Below are positions 6,834 through 16,942 of a stretch of 34,917 nucleotides of DNA, piece after piece. The stretch is from NCBI GenBank assembly GCA_017521485.1, contig JAFXCL010000018.1:1-34917 (forward strand), written 5' to 3'. The stretch comes from Oscillospiraceae bacterium (lineage in GTDB: Bacteria > Bacillota > Clostridia > Oscillospirales > Oscillospiraceae). Both the position numbers and the translations under genes were made by a program. The notes beneath the pieces are model-generated. The model worked only from the letters and a program-made list of their open reading frames with translations. It was not told the DNA's origin and ran no database searches. Each line of letters starts with the position of its first letter. Position 1 is the stretch's first letter.

Positions 6834-6863
6834 GGCGGGGAATGCATTGTGCGTTCCCCTGCC
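6834..6863 (-). terminator. Terminator of the prs-pth-mfd-VanW transcription unit
   Basis: On the minus strand GGCAGGGGAA and TTCCCCGCC pair around an 11-base loop, with one mismatch, followed by AATTTTATG. It lies 22 bases past the stop codon of the VanW gene. Confidence 0.65.
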
Positions 6864-6884
6864 GTTTAAATGATTGCTATTTTG

Positions 6885-8639
6885 TTAGCCGTCTTCTGTA
6901 ATTGGACCGCCGGGGTTGACCGGTTCCGTTTCCGTGGGTGTCTCCGGGGGTGCAGTTGTCTCCGTTTCGGGAGGTGTGGTGTCAACCGGAGGTGCCTGGG
7001 TTGTGGGAGGAACGGTCTCATCAGATACGATCTTGCAGATCACATAATCACGCTTACTGTAGACATTGATTGCTTCCTGCTCTCTAGAGATCAGCTCATC
7101 CGTCTGCTTATTGTACTTACAGCGGTAAGTAGCTACCTTATAGCCGGTATAGGCAGTGCTGATCACATCGCCATCCTTGTAGCCGTCGGGATTATCAGCC
7201 TTCATTTCCTGTTCTACTTTGGACCAGGGGTAGGTAGCCAGCACTTCATATTCCATTTTGACATAGTAATCTTTCACATCTGTGCCGTAAAGGGTGACGG
7301 TTGTATGACCGCCGGAGGCAGAGGCATCAATGCGAATAGGATAATCGGAGTTATTTTTGAATCTAAACTCAGGACCGCCCCAGGAAACTGTTGCGTCCAT
7401 ACCCATAGGCATATAGGCACTGAGGTAACCGTGATTGACTCTAGTTACGATCTCCATATCTGCCATCAATGCGCAGTAGTAAATAGTAGAGGATACCTGA
7501 CAAATACCGCCGCCAATGGTGTTGATTGTCTTATTGCCAACGTAGGCTGCACCGTACTTGTAGCCTTTTTCTGCGGTCCGTTCGCCTAAGGTCTTGTTGT
7601 AGTCAAAGGTTTCACCGGGCTGCAGTACAACGCCGTTAACGGCCTTGCAGGCAAGATCCAGGTTTGTATCACGACCCCAGGTACTGCCAGACTTGGCTGT
7701 ATAGGTGGCAAGAACATCTCTAAACAGCATTTCCTCCAGAGCTTTCTGGGTGATTTCCGGTTCGGTGCAAACATAGGGGATCGAAACATTCTCGCCGTAT
7801 TTTGCGCTTTCGATTAGAGGCTTTGCGTTTTCCACATCAAAGGAATAACCCAAGGTGTGGGCAGTGGTTGCCTTTGCCTCGGTGTCATAGGTGGAATTCA
7901 CAGGCGCAATATAAGTTTCTTTGTAAATTGCCTCCAGATCTACGGAATCCGGCTCTGTCAGCTGGCTGGATACAGTCAGGCTGAAATTACAGGTGTTATA
8001 AGCGGCCAGAACCTGCTGGTAAAGGCTTTCATAAGTCAGACCGTAGCCGGGAGTACCCATAGTAATGATCAGAGTCTTATCCACACCGTCAGCACCGCTG
8101 ATGATATAAGAAGGTTGGGTAAGCTCGGAGGAAAATTTCTCCATCAAACCCTGCAGCTCTGCAGCAATTGCATCTGTGTTCAAATTCAGGCAAGGAAGAA
8201 TATCCACCTGAATACCGCTGGTAGCTGCCTGAAGTTGGGTAGTGGCATTATCGGAAGGATTTTCGCTGCGGCCGTAACCATATGCGAGATCTACGGCATT
8301 ATAAACATCGAAAGATGCGCAGGTCAGTTCAGGGGAGAGGGAAACCTTATGGCCGTCTACCTCCACAACCATCGGCTCTTTTTCATAGCTGTCAAGAACA
8401 GCCTGACGGATTGCACTGATTGCCTCAAGCTTCGTCATACCACCCACATCCACACCGGCAACAGATACATTTTCTAAAATGGTGTTACCGGGAAGGCCCT
8501 GACTTAAATAGATATATCCGCAAGCAAGACCACCCAAAAGGATCAGTACAGCCAGACAGATAACAACAATAACAACAGGCCGCTTCCGACGCTTGTCGGC
8601 GGCTGTGTACTGGTCTTTTTTCTTTGTATTTTTTTTCAA
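6885..8639 (-). CDS. VanW-domain membrane-anchored cell wall protein
   Basis: This 584-residue protein is anchored by one helix (about residues 21-44, PVVIVVICLAVLILLGGLAC) after a very basic cytoplasmic tail. The extracellular part begins with a peptidoglycan-binding-type region (NVSVAGVDVGGMTKLEAI) and continues to a VanW domain at roughly 315-445 with GRDTNLDLACKAVNGVV, GETFDYN and GGGICQVSSTIYYCAL. The tail is rich in proline and threonine. VanW is named from vancomycin clusters, but its reaction is not established, and chromosomal copies like this one are common in Clostridia. The TTG at 8639 has AGAAGGA seven bases upstream. A further in-frame TTG at 8663 would add eight residues but lacks such a site. 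It lies 64 bases after mfd with no terminator between. Confidence 0.88.
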   Translation of the reverse strand: MKKNTKKKDQYTAADKRRKRPVVIVVICLAVLILLGGLACGYIYLSQGLPGNTILENVSVAGVDVGGMTKLEAISAIRQAVLDSYEKEPMVVEVDGHKVSLSPELTCASFDVYNAVDLAYGYGRSENPSDNATTQLQAATSGIQVDILPCLNLNTDAIAAELQGLMEKFSSELTQPSYIISGADGVDKTLIITMGTPGYGLTYESLYQQVLAAYNTCNFSLTVSSQLTEPDSVDLEAIYKETYIAPVNSTYDTEAKATTAHTLGYSFDVENAKPLIESAKYGENVSIPYVCTEPEITQKALEEMLFRDVLATYTAKSGSTWGRDTNLDLACKAVNGVVLQPGETFDYNKTLGERTAEKGYKYGAAYVGNKTINTIGGGICQVSSTIYYCALMADMEIVTRVNHGYLSAYMPMGMDATVSWGGPEFRFKNNSDYPIRIDASASGGHTTVTLYGTDVKDYYVKMEYEVLATYPWSKVEQEMKADNPDGYKDGDVISTAYTGYKVATYRCKYNKQTDELISREQEAINVYSKRDYVICKIVSDETVPPTTQAPPVDTTPPETETTAPPETPTETEPVNPGGPITEDG

Positions 8640-8703
8640 GTTATCGTCCTTCTTTCTGTTCAATCGCCATTTTGTTGCATTTTACCACAAAATAACAAGG
8701 AAA

Positions 8704-11700
8704 TCAACTACGGCATTTTTGATACCGGTCGATAAAAACTTTTGCCTGACGGAGACTGTCCACTCCGCTTGCAAGCTTCAGCCGCAAGGTAGGCTCTTTG
8801 GCTGTGGCAACAAAATGCAGTCTTGCCTTATAATCCGGGTCAGCACACATAGCAGTGACAGCCTCAAAGTCCAGATTTGTCAGAGTGAAGAGAACATCGC
8901 CTGCTTTTTGGCGGATGTCGCAGACACCGGCTTTCCGGGCATTGGCACGCAGCAGCGCAATTTCTACCAAATTCAGCACGCCCTTGGGAGGATCGCCGTA
9001 GCGGTCAATGATCTCGTCCAGAAGATCGTCTGCATCTTCACTAGAACGGATCGCAGCCATTCTTCGGTAAAGATCCATCCGTTCTTCACCTCTGGATACA
9101 TAGTCTTTATCCACATTGGCAGTTACATTCAGATCTGCGGTACAGTCCGGTTCTTTTGGCTTTTCGCCCCGTTCCTCTAAAACTGCCTCATCCAACAGCT
9201 TTAGATACATATCATAACCCACAGACATCATATGACCGGATTGCTCCGCGCCCAATAAGTTGCCAGCGCCCCGAATTTCCAGATCTCGCATGGCAATCTT
9301 GAAGCCGGAACCAAATTCCGCAAAATCACGAATGGCGGCGAGCCGCTTTTCTGCAACTTCTGTCAGGGATTTGTCGGGTCGGTAGGTGAAAAACGCGTAT
9401 GCGTGGCGGGTGGAACGGCCAACACGTCCCCGAAGCTGATGCAATTGACTCAGCCCAAACCGGTCTGCATTTTCTATAATCAGTGTATTCACATTGGGAA
9501 TATCCAGACCTGTTTCGATAATAGTAGTACACACAAGCACCTGAATATCACCGTCTGCCATTGCGTGCATTACATCGCTCAGTTCTTCTTCGCCCATTTT
9601 GCCGTGGGCAACGGCTACCCGCAGACCGGGAATACGCCGCTTCAGGGCGGAAGCGCACTGTTCAATGGTCTCCACCCGGTTGTGGAGATAATATACCTGC
9701 CCGCCCCGCTCGATCTCCCGGCGGATGGCATCGTCCAGAACCGGATTACTGTGTTCCATCACATAGGTCTGGACAGGATAGCGGTCTGCCGGCGGTTCTT
9801 CAATGGTAGACATATCCCGGATGCCGGACAGGGCCATATTCAGGGTTCTGGGGATAGGCGTTGCAGACAGCGTCAGCACATCCACACCCTTGGAAATTTC
9901 CTTAAGCCGCTCTTTGTGGCTGACACCAAAGCGCTGCTCTTCGTCCACGATCAGCAGTCCCAGATCCTTAAACTCCACGCTCTTTTGCAGCAGCTTATGA
10001 GTGCCGATGATCAGATCCACCTGACCTGCCCGCAAATTTTGCAGGGTGCGCTTTTGCTGAGTAGGCGTGCGGAAACGGCTGAGCACATCAATATTTACAG
10101 GGAAACCCCGGAATCTTGCCACTGCAGTTTGATAGTGCTGCTGGGCAAGAACAGTAGTGGGGACTAAAATCGCTGCCTGCTTTCCGTCCATAACTGCTTT
10201 CATAACAGCACGGAGCGCTACTTCTGTTTTACCGAAGCCCACATCGCCGCAAAGCAGTCTGTCCATTGGGGTAGGTGCTTCCATATCTCCCTTGATTTCC
10301 GCAATACAGCGCAGCTGATCGTCGGTTTCCGGATAGGGGAAATTGTCCTCAAATTCCAGCTGCCAGGGGGAATCTGCCGCAAAGGCAAAACCCTCCTGCC
10401 GTTTTCGGGCAGCATAAAGCTGGATCAGCTCACCGGCCATATCCTTGGCAGCCTTTCTGGCTTTTGATTTTGTTTTCTGCCAGGCATCTGTACCGATTTT
10501 ATTTAAGCGGACGTTGGCATCTTCACCCCCACCGCCGATATACTTGCTCACCATATCCAGCTGGGTGGCTGGAACAAATAAGGTGTCGCTGCCCTGATAG
10601 GCGATTTTTACATAGTCCTTAATTGCTCCGTCAACCCGGATCTGCTCCATAGCCACAAAACGGCCGATGCCGTAATTTTCGTGCACAACAAGATCACCGG
10701 GAGTCAGGTCGGTAAAGGAATTGAGTTTTTGACGGTTTGTGGCGGTTTTCTTCGGCTTTCGACGCACTTCGCCTTTGGACAGCAGCTGACCTTCAGTCAG
10801 AATTACTAGCTTGGAATTGGGATATTCCATCCCGTAGGGAAGAGTACCCTCTGTCAGCAGGATCTGACCGGGCTTGGGCATCATCGTCAGAGGAATACAC
10901 AGAAGTCCGGAGAGTCCCTTGGAGCTGAGCATTTCCTGCAGAAGCTCTGCCCGGCGGCGAGTGCCGCAAAGGACCAGACAGGAAAAATCCATTTTCTGAT
11001 AATGGGACAGATCCCCGGCGGCTGTGTCCAGATTGCCACCATAGCCGGGCAGCTGTTTTGCAGTCATCGGCAGAAGCGCCTTAGGGGGATTTTCCTCCGG
11101 ATAAGAAGTGCTGCTGAAAGCATCCATATACAACGCAGTACGCCCTTGGATATCTCTGCAAAAATCCTCCCATTGGCACACATAGTCGCAAAGCTCACCG
11201 GCAACCAGACCGCCTTGAAGCAGGCTGTCAAGCTGCAGTCCCAGTTCCTCTGTCCGTGTCTTGGCGCTGCGCTTTAGATTGCTTTGATCACACAGCACGA
11301 AAAGCGCATTTTTGGGAATATAGGACATTGCAGTGGCAATGCCAGGGTAGATCAGAGACATATACCGGTCGGACGCAGGATTTTGCACACCGTTTTCGTA
11401 CTTCTCCAGATCCTTTTGCAAGGTGGCAACGAGAGGTTCGTTAACAGTCTTTCTACGTAACTGTCTGGCAATCAGATTTCGCAGATCAGCGCAAAGACCA
11501 TCAATACCGTTAGGGTGCAGACTGGGTTGTGTTTCACCTACAGGCAGTACAACCATTTCCTCGGTGTTTTCTGTACGCCGTTGGGTATCCGGTTCGAAAA
11601 AGCCCATTGTGTCCAGCTCATCACCAAAAAACTCCGCACGGACAGGTCGGTCAGCGGCAGGGGAGAAGATATCCAGAATTCCACCCCTGATGGCAAACTG

Positions 11701-12210
11701 TCCCGGTCCTTCTACCATTGCACAGCGGCTGTAACCGCAGGCAGTCAGACGGCTGATGAGTGTATCGATCTGATATTCCTGACCGATTTTTAAAGTGAAA
11801 GCTGCATCCTTCAAAACCTCAGGAGGCATGGTCCGCTGACACATCGCTTCCCAAGAGAGAATCAGCAGCCGTGTCTTGCCCCGAAGAAGGTCATAAAACT
11901 GCCGCAGCCGCTTTTGCTCCCAGCTTCGGGAAACCACAGCGCTGTCATAGAGTGTCAGTTCCCGGCTGGGCAGGGTGGGTAGTGTAATTTTTAGAAATGC
12001 CTGCAACTCTTCCTGCAGGCGTCTTACAGCCATATCGTCCTGACAAAGAACGACAATGGGCTGCTTCAGGTGGGTGTAAAGGCCGGAGAGCAGGTGGCTG
12101 CGATTGATCTGTCCAATACCTGTAACGGCAGCAGAATTACCCTGCTTGATACTATCCAGCAGGGTCGTATATTCCGGAACTGAACTTAGAACATTTAGCA
12201 GTTTTTCCAT
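8704..12210 (-). CDS. mfd: Transcription-repair coupling factor
   Basis: Mfd is a large ATP-driven DNA translocase that pushes stalled RNA polymerase off damaged template and recruits UvrA. At 1168 residues it is full length. The N-terminal third is the UvrB-like module that contacts UvrA. The RNA polymerase interacting domain appears around residue 500 as [18 protein letters not shown]. The helicase motor follows with Walker [15 protein letters not shown] near residue 655, the DEEQ box in [17 protein letters not shown] near 752, and [20 protein letters not shown]. The C-terminal autoinhibitory domain ends the protein. It is on the minus strand after prs and pth, a conserved Firmicutes neighbourhood, with its partner genes uvrA and uvrB also in this window. 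Confidence 0.98.
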   Translation of the reverse strand: MEKLLNVLSSVPEYTTLLDSIKQGNSAAVTGIGQINRSHLLSGLYTHLKQPIVVLCQDDMAVRRLQEELQAFLKITLPTLPSRELTLYDSAVVSRSWEQKRLRQFYDLLRGKTRLLILSWEAMCQRTMPPEVLKDAAFTLKIGQEYQIDTLISRLTACGYSRCAMVEGPGQFAIRGGILDIFSPAADRPVRAEFFGDELDTMGFFEPDTQRRTENTEEMVVLPVGETQPSLHPNGIDGLCADLRNLIARQLRRKTVNEPLVATLQKDLEKYENGVQNPASDRYMSLIYPGIATAMSYIPKNALFVLCDQSNLKRSAKTRTEELGLQLDSLLQGGLVAGELCDYVCQWEDFCRDIQGRTALYMDAFSSTSYPEENPPKALLPMTAKQLPGYGGNLDTAAGDLSHYQKMDFSCLVLCGTRRRAELLQEMLSSKGLSGLLCIPLTMMPKPGQILLTEGTLPYGMEYPNSKLVILTEGQLLSKGEVRRKPKKTATNRQKLNSFTDLTPGDLVVHENYGIGRFVAMEQIRVDGAIKDYVKIAYQGSDTLFVPATQLDMVSKYIGGGGEDANVRLNKIGTDAWQKTKSKARKAAKDMAGELIQLYAARKRQEGFAFAADSPWQLEFEDNFPYPETDDQLRCIAEIKGDMEAPTPMDRLLCGDVGFGKTEVALRAVMKAVMDGKQAAILVPTTVLAQQHYQTAVARFRGFPVNIDVLSRFRTPTQQKRTLQNLRAGQVDLIIGTHKLLQKSVEFKDLGLLIVDEEQRFGVSHKERLKEISKGVDVLTLSATPIPRTLNMALSGIRDMSTIEEPPADRYPVQTYVMEHSNPVLDDAIRREIERGGQVYYLHNRVETIEQCASALKRRIPGLRVAVAHGKMGEEELSDVMHAMADGDIQVLVCTTIIETGLDIPNVNTLIIENADRFGLSQLHQLRGRVGRSTRHAYAFFTYRPDKSLTEVAEKRLAAIRDFAEFGSGFKIAMRDLEIRGAGNLLGAEQSGHMMSVGYDMYLKLLDEAVLEERGEKPKEPDCTADLNVTANVDKDYVSRGEERMDLYRRMAAIRSSEDADDLLDEIIDRYGDPPKGVLNLVEIALLRANARKAGVCDIRQKAGDVLFTLTNLDFEAVTAMCADPDYKARLHFVATAKEPTLRLKLASGVDSLRQAKVFIDRYQKCRS

Positions 12211-12243
12211 AACTTACCTAGAAATCCTTTCCACGCAAGAACG

Positions 12244-12272
12244 CGGAAAGGGGGAAATAACCCCCCTTTCCG
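12244..12272. terminator. Hairpin between pth and mfd
   Basis: CGGAAAGGGGG and CCCCCCTTTCCG form a strong stem around AAATAA in the 81-base gap between pth and mfd. There is no clear T-run on the minus strand, so it may tune mRNA level or stability and not stop transcription fully. Confidence 0.5.
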
Positions 12273-12291
12273 TGGTAGTTTGACAGCATAT

Positions 12292-12885
12292 TTAGGGCCG
12301 GAAGCCGTTAAACCGATTGGCTGACTCCGGTACACCCTTTTCAATGATACAAAGGGCAGCCTCGCCGGCCTTTTCTAAAGCGGCAGACAGCGCCTTTTCT
12401 TCATTTGCGCTAAAGTTAGACAGCACCCAATCTGCAAGATCCTGTTCCGGGTGGGGTTTTGCGCCAACACCGATCTTTACCCGGGGGAAATCCTGAGAAC
12501 CCAATTCGCTGATAATAGACTTTATGCCGTTATGCCCGCCGGCAGAACCCTCTGCGCGAATACGCAGTCTGCCCGGCTCCAGAGAAATATCATCAAATAA
12601 AACGATGATCTTCTGGGGTGGGATGTGGAAATAGGCACTCAGCTGCAGCGCACTGTGGCCGGAATTGTTCATAAAGGTTTGAGGCTTAAGAAGCAAAAGC
12701 TTTTTGCCCCGGTATGTGGTCTGTCCGTATAGCCCTTGGAATTTCAGTTTATCGATCTTGCAGCCTAAGCTTTCTGCAAGATAGTCGATGGCGCGAAAAC
12801 CGGCATTATGACGGGTGCGCGCATACTCCTTGCCGGGATTTCCAAGACCTACGATCAGCCATGTATCACTTGACTTACCAAACAC
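12292..12885 (-). CDS. pth: Peptidyl-tRNA hydrolase
   Basis: Pth cuts the ester bond of peptidyl-tRNAs that drop off the ribosome and so recycles tRNA. The 197-residue protein opens with LIVGLGNPGKEYARTRHNAGF, which contains the family's substrate-binding Asn and the catalytic His of RHNAGF. The later conserved stretches are LKPQTFMNNSG, IIVLFDDISLEPGRLRIR with the catalytic-site Asp, and GSAGGHNGIKSI. It lies three bases after prs and is certainly co-transcribed with it. Confidence 0.98.
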   Translation of the reverse strand: MFGKSSDTWLIVGLGNPGKEYARTRHNAGFRAIDYLAESLGCKIDKLKFQGLYGQTTYRGKKLLLLKPQTFMNNSGHSALQLSAYFHIPPQKIIVLFDDISLEPGRLRIRAEGSAGGHNGIKSIISELGSQDFPRVKIGVGAKPHPEQDLADWVLSNFSANEEKALSAALEKAGEAALCIIEKGVPESANRFNGFRP

Positions 12886-12888
12886 GGC

Positions 12889-13854
12889 TTAGAACAGATC
12901 TGCGATGGATGTACCGCCGTGGATGTGTGCGATCGCCCGTGCGAAGATCGGCGCAACGTCCAGCTGCTTGATCTTGTTGCAAGTGCAGTTGGCAGGTACG
13001 GGGATAGTGTTGTGAACTACCAGCTCCTTAATGGCACTGTTGGTAATGCGATCAAAAGCAGGGCCGGACAGAACGCCGTGGGTTGCACAGGCGTAAACTT
13101 CCTTAGCACCGCCAACCTCAACCAGCGCATTGGCTGCATTGCACAAAGATCCGGCAGTATCGACCATATCATCATATATAATGCAGGTCTTGCCCTTAAC
13201 ATCACCGATCACATTCATAACCTCACACTCGTTTGCCTTCTGACGGCGCTTGTCAACGATTGCAAGACCCATATGGACCTTTGCGGCAAAGGCTCTTGCA
13301 CGGGCAACAGAGCCCACGTCGGGAGAAACCACTACAAATTCATCGTGGTTGAACTTGTCCTCGGGGAATTTTTCCAGATAGTACTTGACGAAGGTGGGGT
13401 TGCCCAGCAGGTGATCCACAGGAATATCGAAGAAGCCCTGGATCTGAGCTGCGTGCAGATCCATGGTCAGCACACGGTCAGCACCGGCGGCGGTGATCAT
13501 ATTGGCAACCAGCTTTGCGGAGATGGGATCGCGGCTCTTAGCCTTGCGGTCCTGACGGGCATAGCCGAAATAGGGGATAACAGCGGTGATCCGGCCAGCG
13601 GAAGCACGGCGACAAGCGTCGATCATAACCAGCAGTTCCATCAGGCGGTCGTTGACCGGTTTGCAGGTAGACTGAATCAGGAACACGTCGCAGCCACGGA
13701 CTGTTTCGTGCAGGGAGACGGATGCCTCACCGTCAGCAAATGTCTTGACGGTGCTTTGACCCAGAGGGATGCCTAACTCCTTACAGACAGTCTCTGCAAA
13801 AACCGGGTTGGAATTGCCGCAGAAAACCTTAATATTATCTCCGTACGCAATCAT
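12889..13854 (-). CDS. prs: Ribose-phosphate pyrophosphokinase
   Basis: This enzyme makes PRPP from ribose 5-phosphate and ATP for nucleotide, NAD, histidine and tryptophan synthesis. It has 321 residues, normal for class I enzymes. Key segments are IKVFCGNSNPVFAETVCKEL at the start, the flexible catalytic loop region YFGYARQDRKAKSRDPISAK, DLHAAQIQGFFDIPVDHL, and the PRPP-binding loop CIIYDDMVDTAGSLCNAA. It is the first gene of the minus-strand unit with pth, mfd and the VanW gene, and is read from the promoter at 13922-13951. Confidence 0.98.
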   Translation of the reverse strand: MIAYGDNIKVFCGNSNPVFAETVCKELGIPLGQSTVKTFADGEASVSLHETVRGCDVFLIQSTCKPVNDRLMELLVMIDACRRASAGRITAVIPYFGYARQDRKAKSRDPISAKLVANMITAAGADRVLTMDLHAAQIQGFFDIPVDHLLGNPTFVKYYLEKFPEDKFNHDEFVVVSPDVGSVARARAFAAKVHMGLAIVDKRRQKANECEVMNVIGDVKGKTCIIYDDMVDTAGSLCNAANALVEVGGAKEVYACATHGVLSGPAFDRITNSAIKELVVHNTIPVPANCTCNKIKQLDVAPIFARAIAHIHGGTSIADLF

Positions 13855-13889
13855 CTTCTCAAATACCTCGCTTTATTCTTTCTGTATTT

Positions 13890-13909
13890 GTTTGCAGCGA
13901 ACTGCAAAC
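13890..13909 (-). promoter_or_regulatory. Hairpin with UUCG loop in the prs leader
   Basis: In the prs mRNA, GUUUGCAG and CUGCAAAC form a perfect eight-base-pair stem closed by a UUCG tetraloop, between promoter and start codon. It may stabilise the 5' end of the transcript or act in regulation; neither is shown. Confidence 0.5.
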
Positions 13910-13921
13910 TCTCGTGACTAT

Positions 13922-13951
13922 ATTATACCACTATCTACCAGTAAATTGCAA
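13922..13951 (-). promoter_or_regulatory. Promoter of prs
   Basis: On the minus strand TTGCAA (13946-13951) and a perfect TATAAT (13922-13927) are separated by 18 bases. Confidence 0.75.
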
Positions 13952-14020
13952 CACTGAACAGCAGCAAAATACAACTATTTTTTAATATTTTTCGGAAAAG
14001 TTTTTGTGTGGAATTTTATG

Positions 14021-14049
14021 TTGTGCAGAACATCAAAATGTGGTATACT
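14021..14049 (+). promoter_or_regulatory. Promoter of uvrA
   Basis: TTGTGC (14021-14026) and TATACT (14044-14049) are spaced by 17 bases, 34 bases before the uvrA start. I saw no convincing LexA box overlapping it. Confidence 0.7.
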
Positions 14050-14083
14050 AATGGGAAGATAATCGAAAGGCAGGTGTGTGCTT

Positions 14084-16906
14084 GTGAGTGATACGATCCG
14101 AATTCAGGGAGCTAGAGAAAATAACCTAAAAAACATCGATTTAACCATCCCCCGAGATAAGCTGATCGTGTTTACAGGCCTTTCCGGTTCTGGAAAATCC
14201 AGCCTCGCGTTTGATACCATTTATGCAGAGGGCCAGCGTCGGTATGTGGAGAGCCTGAGCTCCTATGCCCGCCAGTTTTTAGGACAGATGGATAAGCCCG
14301 ATGTGGACGCAATCGACGGCCTTTCTCCTGCAATTTCTATCGACCAAAAGACAACCTCAAAAAACCCCCGGTCCACGGTTGGTACAGTGACGGAAATTTA
14401 TGACTATCTGCGTCTTTTGTGGGCAAGAGCCGGAATTCCTCATTGCCCCAAATGCGGCAAAGAGATCAGCCGTCAGACCATCGACCAGATCGTAGACCGG
14501 ATCGAAGCGCTGGGTGAGGGAACACGGTTTATTGTGCTGTCGCCGGTGGTCCGCCAGAAAAAAGGCGAGCATACGAAAGTCTTTGAGGACGCCCGGAAAC
14601 AGGGCTTTGCCCGTGTCCGTGTAGACGGAATCTTGTATGATCTCAATGAGCAGATTTCCTGCGAAAAGAATAAAAAGCACACCATCGAATTGGTTGTTGA
14701 TCGCCTTGTGATCCGCTCAGGTCAGCGCCGCAGACTTACCGACTCCATTGAAACTGCATGCTCCCACTCCGGAGGTTTGGTGACGGTGGAGCTGCCGGAT
14801 AGCAATCAGGAACTGAGCTTTTCTCAGAATTATGCCTGTGAGGACTGCGGCATCAGCCTTACAGAGCTTGAGCCAAGAATGTTCTCTTTTAATAATCCTG
14901 CAGGCGCTTGCCCCGATTGTACGGGACTTGGTTTCCAGTTGGTAGCAGATGTAGACCTAGTAATTCCCGATAAGAATAAGTCTATCTTTGACGGCGCAAT
15001 TCAGGCTTCCGGCTGGAGCAGTGCCAGAACCGATTCGATTTTCCGGATGTACTTTGAGGCGCTTTCCAAAAAGTATAATTTCTCCCTGACGGCTCCGGTA
15101 AAGGATCTGTCTGAGGAGGCTATGCAGGTGATCCTCTACGGCACTGGCGAGGAAAAGCTGCGTATGACCTATAACCGTGGTAACGGAATGGGTGTGCTGG
15201 AGCAGCCCTTTGAGGGAATACTCAATAATATCAGCCGCCGTTTCCGGGAAACACAGTCCGATGCAGCCCGGAAAGAATTGGAAGAATGTATGGCAACCGC
15301 ACCTTGTCCCCACTGTCGCGGCGACCGGCTTTCGGAGATTGCCAGAGCAGTTACTGTGGGCGGCATCGGCATTATGGACTTTTGCCGTATGAGTATCCGT
15401 CAGGCGCTGGAATTTATGGATACAATGAAGCTTGAGGGGAATATGGCGATCGTTGCGGAGCAGATCGTCCGGGAGATCCGTTCCCGCCTGCGTTTTCTGA
15501 AGGATGTGGGACTGGAATACCTTACCTTGTCCAGAGCTGCTGCGACCTTGTCCGGCGGTGAAAGCCAGCGGATCCGTCTGGCAACCCAGATCGGTTCTTC
15601 CCTGATGGGTGTACTGTATATTCTGGACGAGCCGTCCATCGGACTGCACCAGCGGGATAACGATCGGCTTCTGATGACGCTCAAGCACCTGCGGGATCTG
15701 GGAAATACCCTGATCGTGGTGGAGCACGATGAGGACACTATGCGCGCAGCAGACTATATTGTGGATGTGGGCCCCGGTGCAGGCATCCACGGCGGTGAAA
15801 TTGTGGCATCAGGCTCTTATGATGAGATCTGCAATAATCCCCGCTCCATCACAGGACAGTACCTGTCCGGCTTTAAGAAAATTCCCGTGCCCTCCAAAAG
15901 ACGCACTGGAAACGGTCAACAGTTGGCTGTCCGGGGTGCAACGCAGAACAACCTGAAGGACATTGATGTGGAGATTCCCTTGGGCACACTTACCTGCGTA
16001 ACCGGTGTATCCGGCTCTGGCAAGTCCAGCTTAGTGGGAGAGGTCCTGAATAAGACCCTTTTAAGTAAGCTCAATCACGCCCGCACCCGTCCCGGTATGT
16101 GCCGTTGTGTGGAGGGTTTGGAGCATTTGGATAAGGTGATTGATATTGACCAAAGCCCCATTGGGCGCACCCCCCGCTCCAATCCTGCCACCTATACAGG
16201 ACTGTTTAATGACATCCGGGATCTGTTTGCATCCACTGCCGATGCCAAAATGCGGGGCTATGGACCGGGTAGGTTTTCCTTTAACGTAAAGGGTGGCCGC
16301 TGTGAAGCTTGCAGCGGTGACGGGCTGGTTAAGATCGAAATGCATTTTTTGGCAGATGTGTATGTGCCTTGTGAGGTCTGTAAGGGCCAGCGGTATAACC
16401 GGGAAACCCTTGAGATCCGGTATAAGGGCAAGAATATTGCGGAAGTTCTGGATATGACTGCAGATGAAGCGGTTATGTTCTTTGAAAATCTACCGAAGAT
16501 CCGCCGTAAGATCCAGACCCTTGTGGATGTGGGACTTGGCTATGTAAAGCTGGGCCAGTCCAGTACCACCCTGTCCGGCGGTGAAGCACAGCGGGTAAAG
16601 CTGGCTACAGAGCTTGCTAGAGTTTCCACAGGCCGAACCATTTATATTCTCGATGAGCCTACTACAGGTCTGCACGCAGCGGATGTGCATAAGCTGATCG
16701 ATGTGCTCCAGCGCCTTGTGGATGCTGGCAATACAGTGCTGGTGATTGAGCACAATCTGGATGTGATCAAAACTGCGGACCATATTATCGACCTTGGACC
16801 TGAGGGCGGCGACGGTGGCGGTTATGTGGTGGCATCCGGCACACCTGAGGAAGTAGCGACTGTGGAAGGCAGTTACACCGGACAGTATTTGAAACGATGT
16901 CTATAA
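14084..16906 (+). CDS. uvrA: Excinuclease ABC subunit A
   Basis: UvrA is the damage-sensing ATPase of nucleotide excision repair; as a dimer it loads UvrB at lesions. The 940-residue protein contains two ABC ATPase modules. The first has Walker [17 protein letters not shown] near residue 33 and signature [15 protein letters not shown]. The second has [16 protein letters not shown] and [15 protein letters not shown], each followed by an LDEPS/LDEPT Walker B. Zinc-binding cysteines appear in [20 protein letters not shown]...CPDC and [16 protein letters not shown]...CEVC. The GTG at 14084 is preferred because it sits nine bases after AGGCAGG; an in-frame GTG at 14078 would be too close. It is a single-gene unit with its own promoter and terminator. 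Confidence 0.98.
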   Translation: MSDTIRIQGARENNLKNIDLTIPRDKLIVFTGLSGSGKSSLAFDTIYAEGQRRYVESLSSYARQFLGQMDKPDVDAIDGLSPAISIDQKTTSKNPRSTVGTVTEIYDYLRLLWARAGIPHCPKCGKEISRQTIDQIVDRIEALGEGTRFIVLSPVVRQKKGEHTKVFEDARKQGFARVRVDGILYDLNEQISCEKNKKHTIELVVDRLVIRSGQRRRLTDSIETACSHSGGLVTVELPDSNQELSFSQNYACEDCGISLTELEPRMFSFNNPAGACPDCTGLGFQLVADVDLVIPDKNKSIFDGAIQASGWSSARTDSIFRMYFEALSKKYNFSLTAPVKDLSEEAMQVILYGTGEEKLRMTYNRGNGMGVLEQPFEGILNNISRRFRETQSDAARKELEECMATAPCPHCRGDRLSEIARAVTVGGIGIMDFCRMSIRQALEFMDTMKLEGNMAIVAEQIVREIRSRLRFLKDVGLEYLTLSRAAATLSGGESQRIRLATQIGSSLMGVLYILDEPSIGLHQRDNDRLLMTLKHLRDLGNTLIVVEHDEDTMRAADYIVDVGPGAGIHGGEIVASGSYDEICNNPRSITGQYLSGFKKIPVPSKRRTGNGQQLAVRGATQNNLKDIDVEIPLGTLTCVTGVSGSGKSSLVGEVLNKTLLSKLNHARTRPGMCRCVEGLEHLDKVIDIDQSPIGRTPRSNPATYTGLFNDIRDLFASTADAKMRGYGPGRFSFNVKGGRCEACSGDGLVKIEMHFLADVYVPCEVCKGQRYNRETLEIRYKGKNIAEVLDMTADEAVMFFENLPKIRRKIQTLVDVGLGYVKLGQSSTTLSGGEAQRVKLATELARVSTGRTIYILDEPTTGLHAADVHKLIDVLQRLVDAGNTVLVIEHNLDVIKTADHIIDLGPEGGDGGGYVVASGTPEEVATVEGSYTGQYLKRCL

Positions 16907-16912
16907 TAATAT

Positions 16913-16942
16913 CCCCGGCCTTTTCCGGGCCGGGGAATTTTA
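16913..16942 (+). terminator. Terminator of uvrA, shared with the convergent kinase gene
   Basis: CCCCGGCC and GGCCGGGG pair around a seven-base loop, and AATTTTA follows. The convergent histidine kinase gene stops at 16943, directly beside it. Confidence 0.85.

Noticed and set aside
6885..8639. Vancomycin resistance locus because of VanW and a nearby ddl
   Set aside because: No vanH, vanA/B-type ligase, vanX or vanRS is present. VanW-domain proteins and ddl are common chromosomal genes, and they are on opposite strands 2 kb apart.
8641..8670. Nine-codon leader frame ATGGCGATTGAACAG before the VanW start
   Set aside because: It lacks a ribosome binding site and a following attenuator structure; it is best explained by chance overlap.
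14021..14083. LexA (SOS) box at the uvrA promoter
   Set aside because: GAACATCAAAATGTGG lacks the paired GAAC/GTTC arms of the Firmicutes LexA site; only one half is present.
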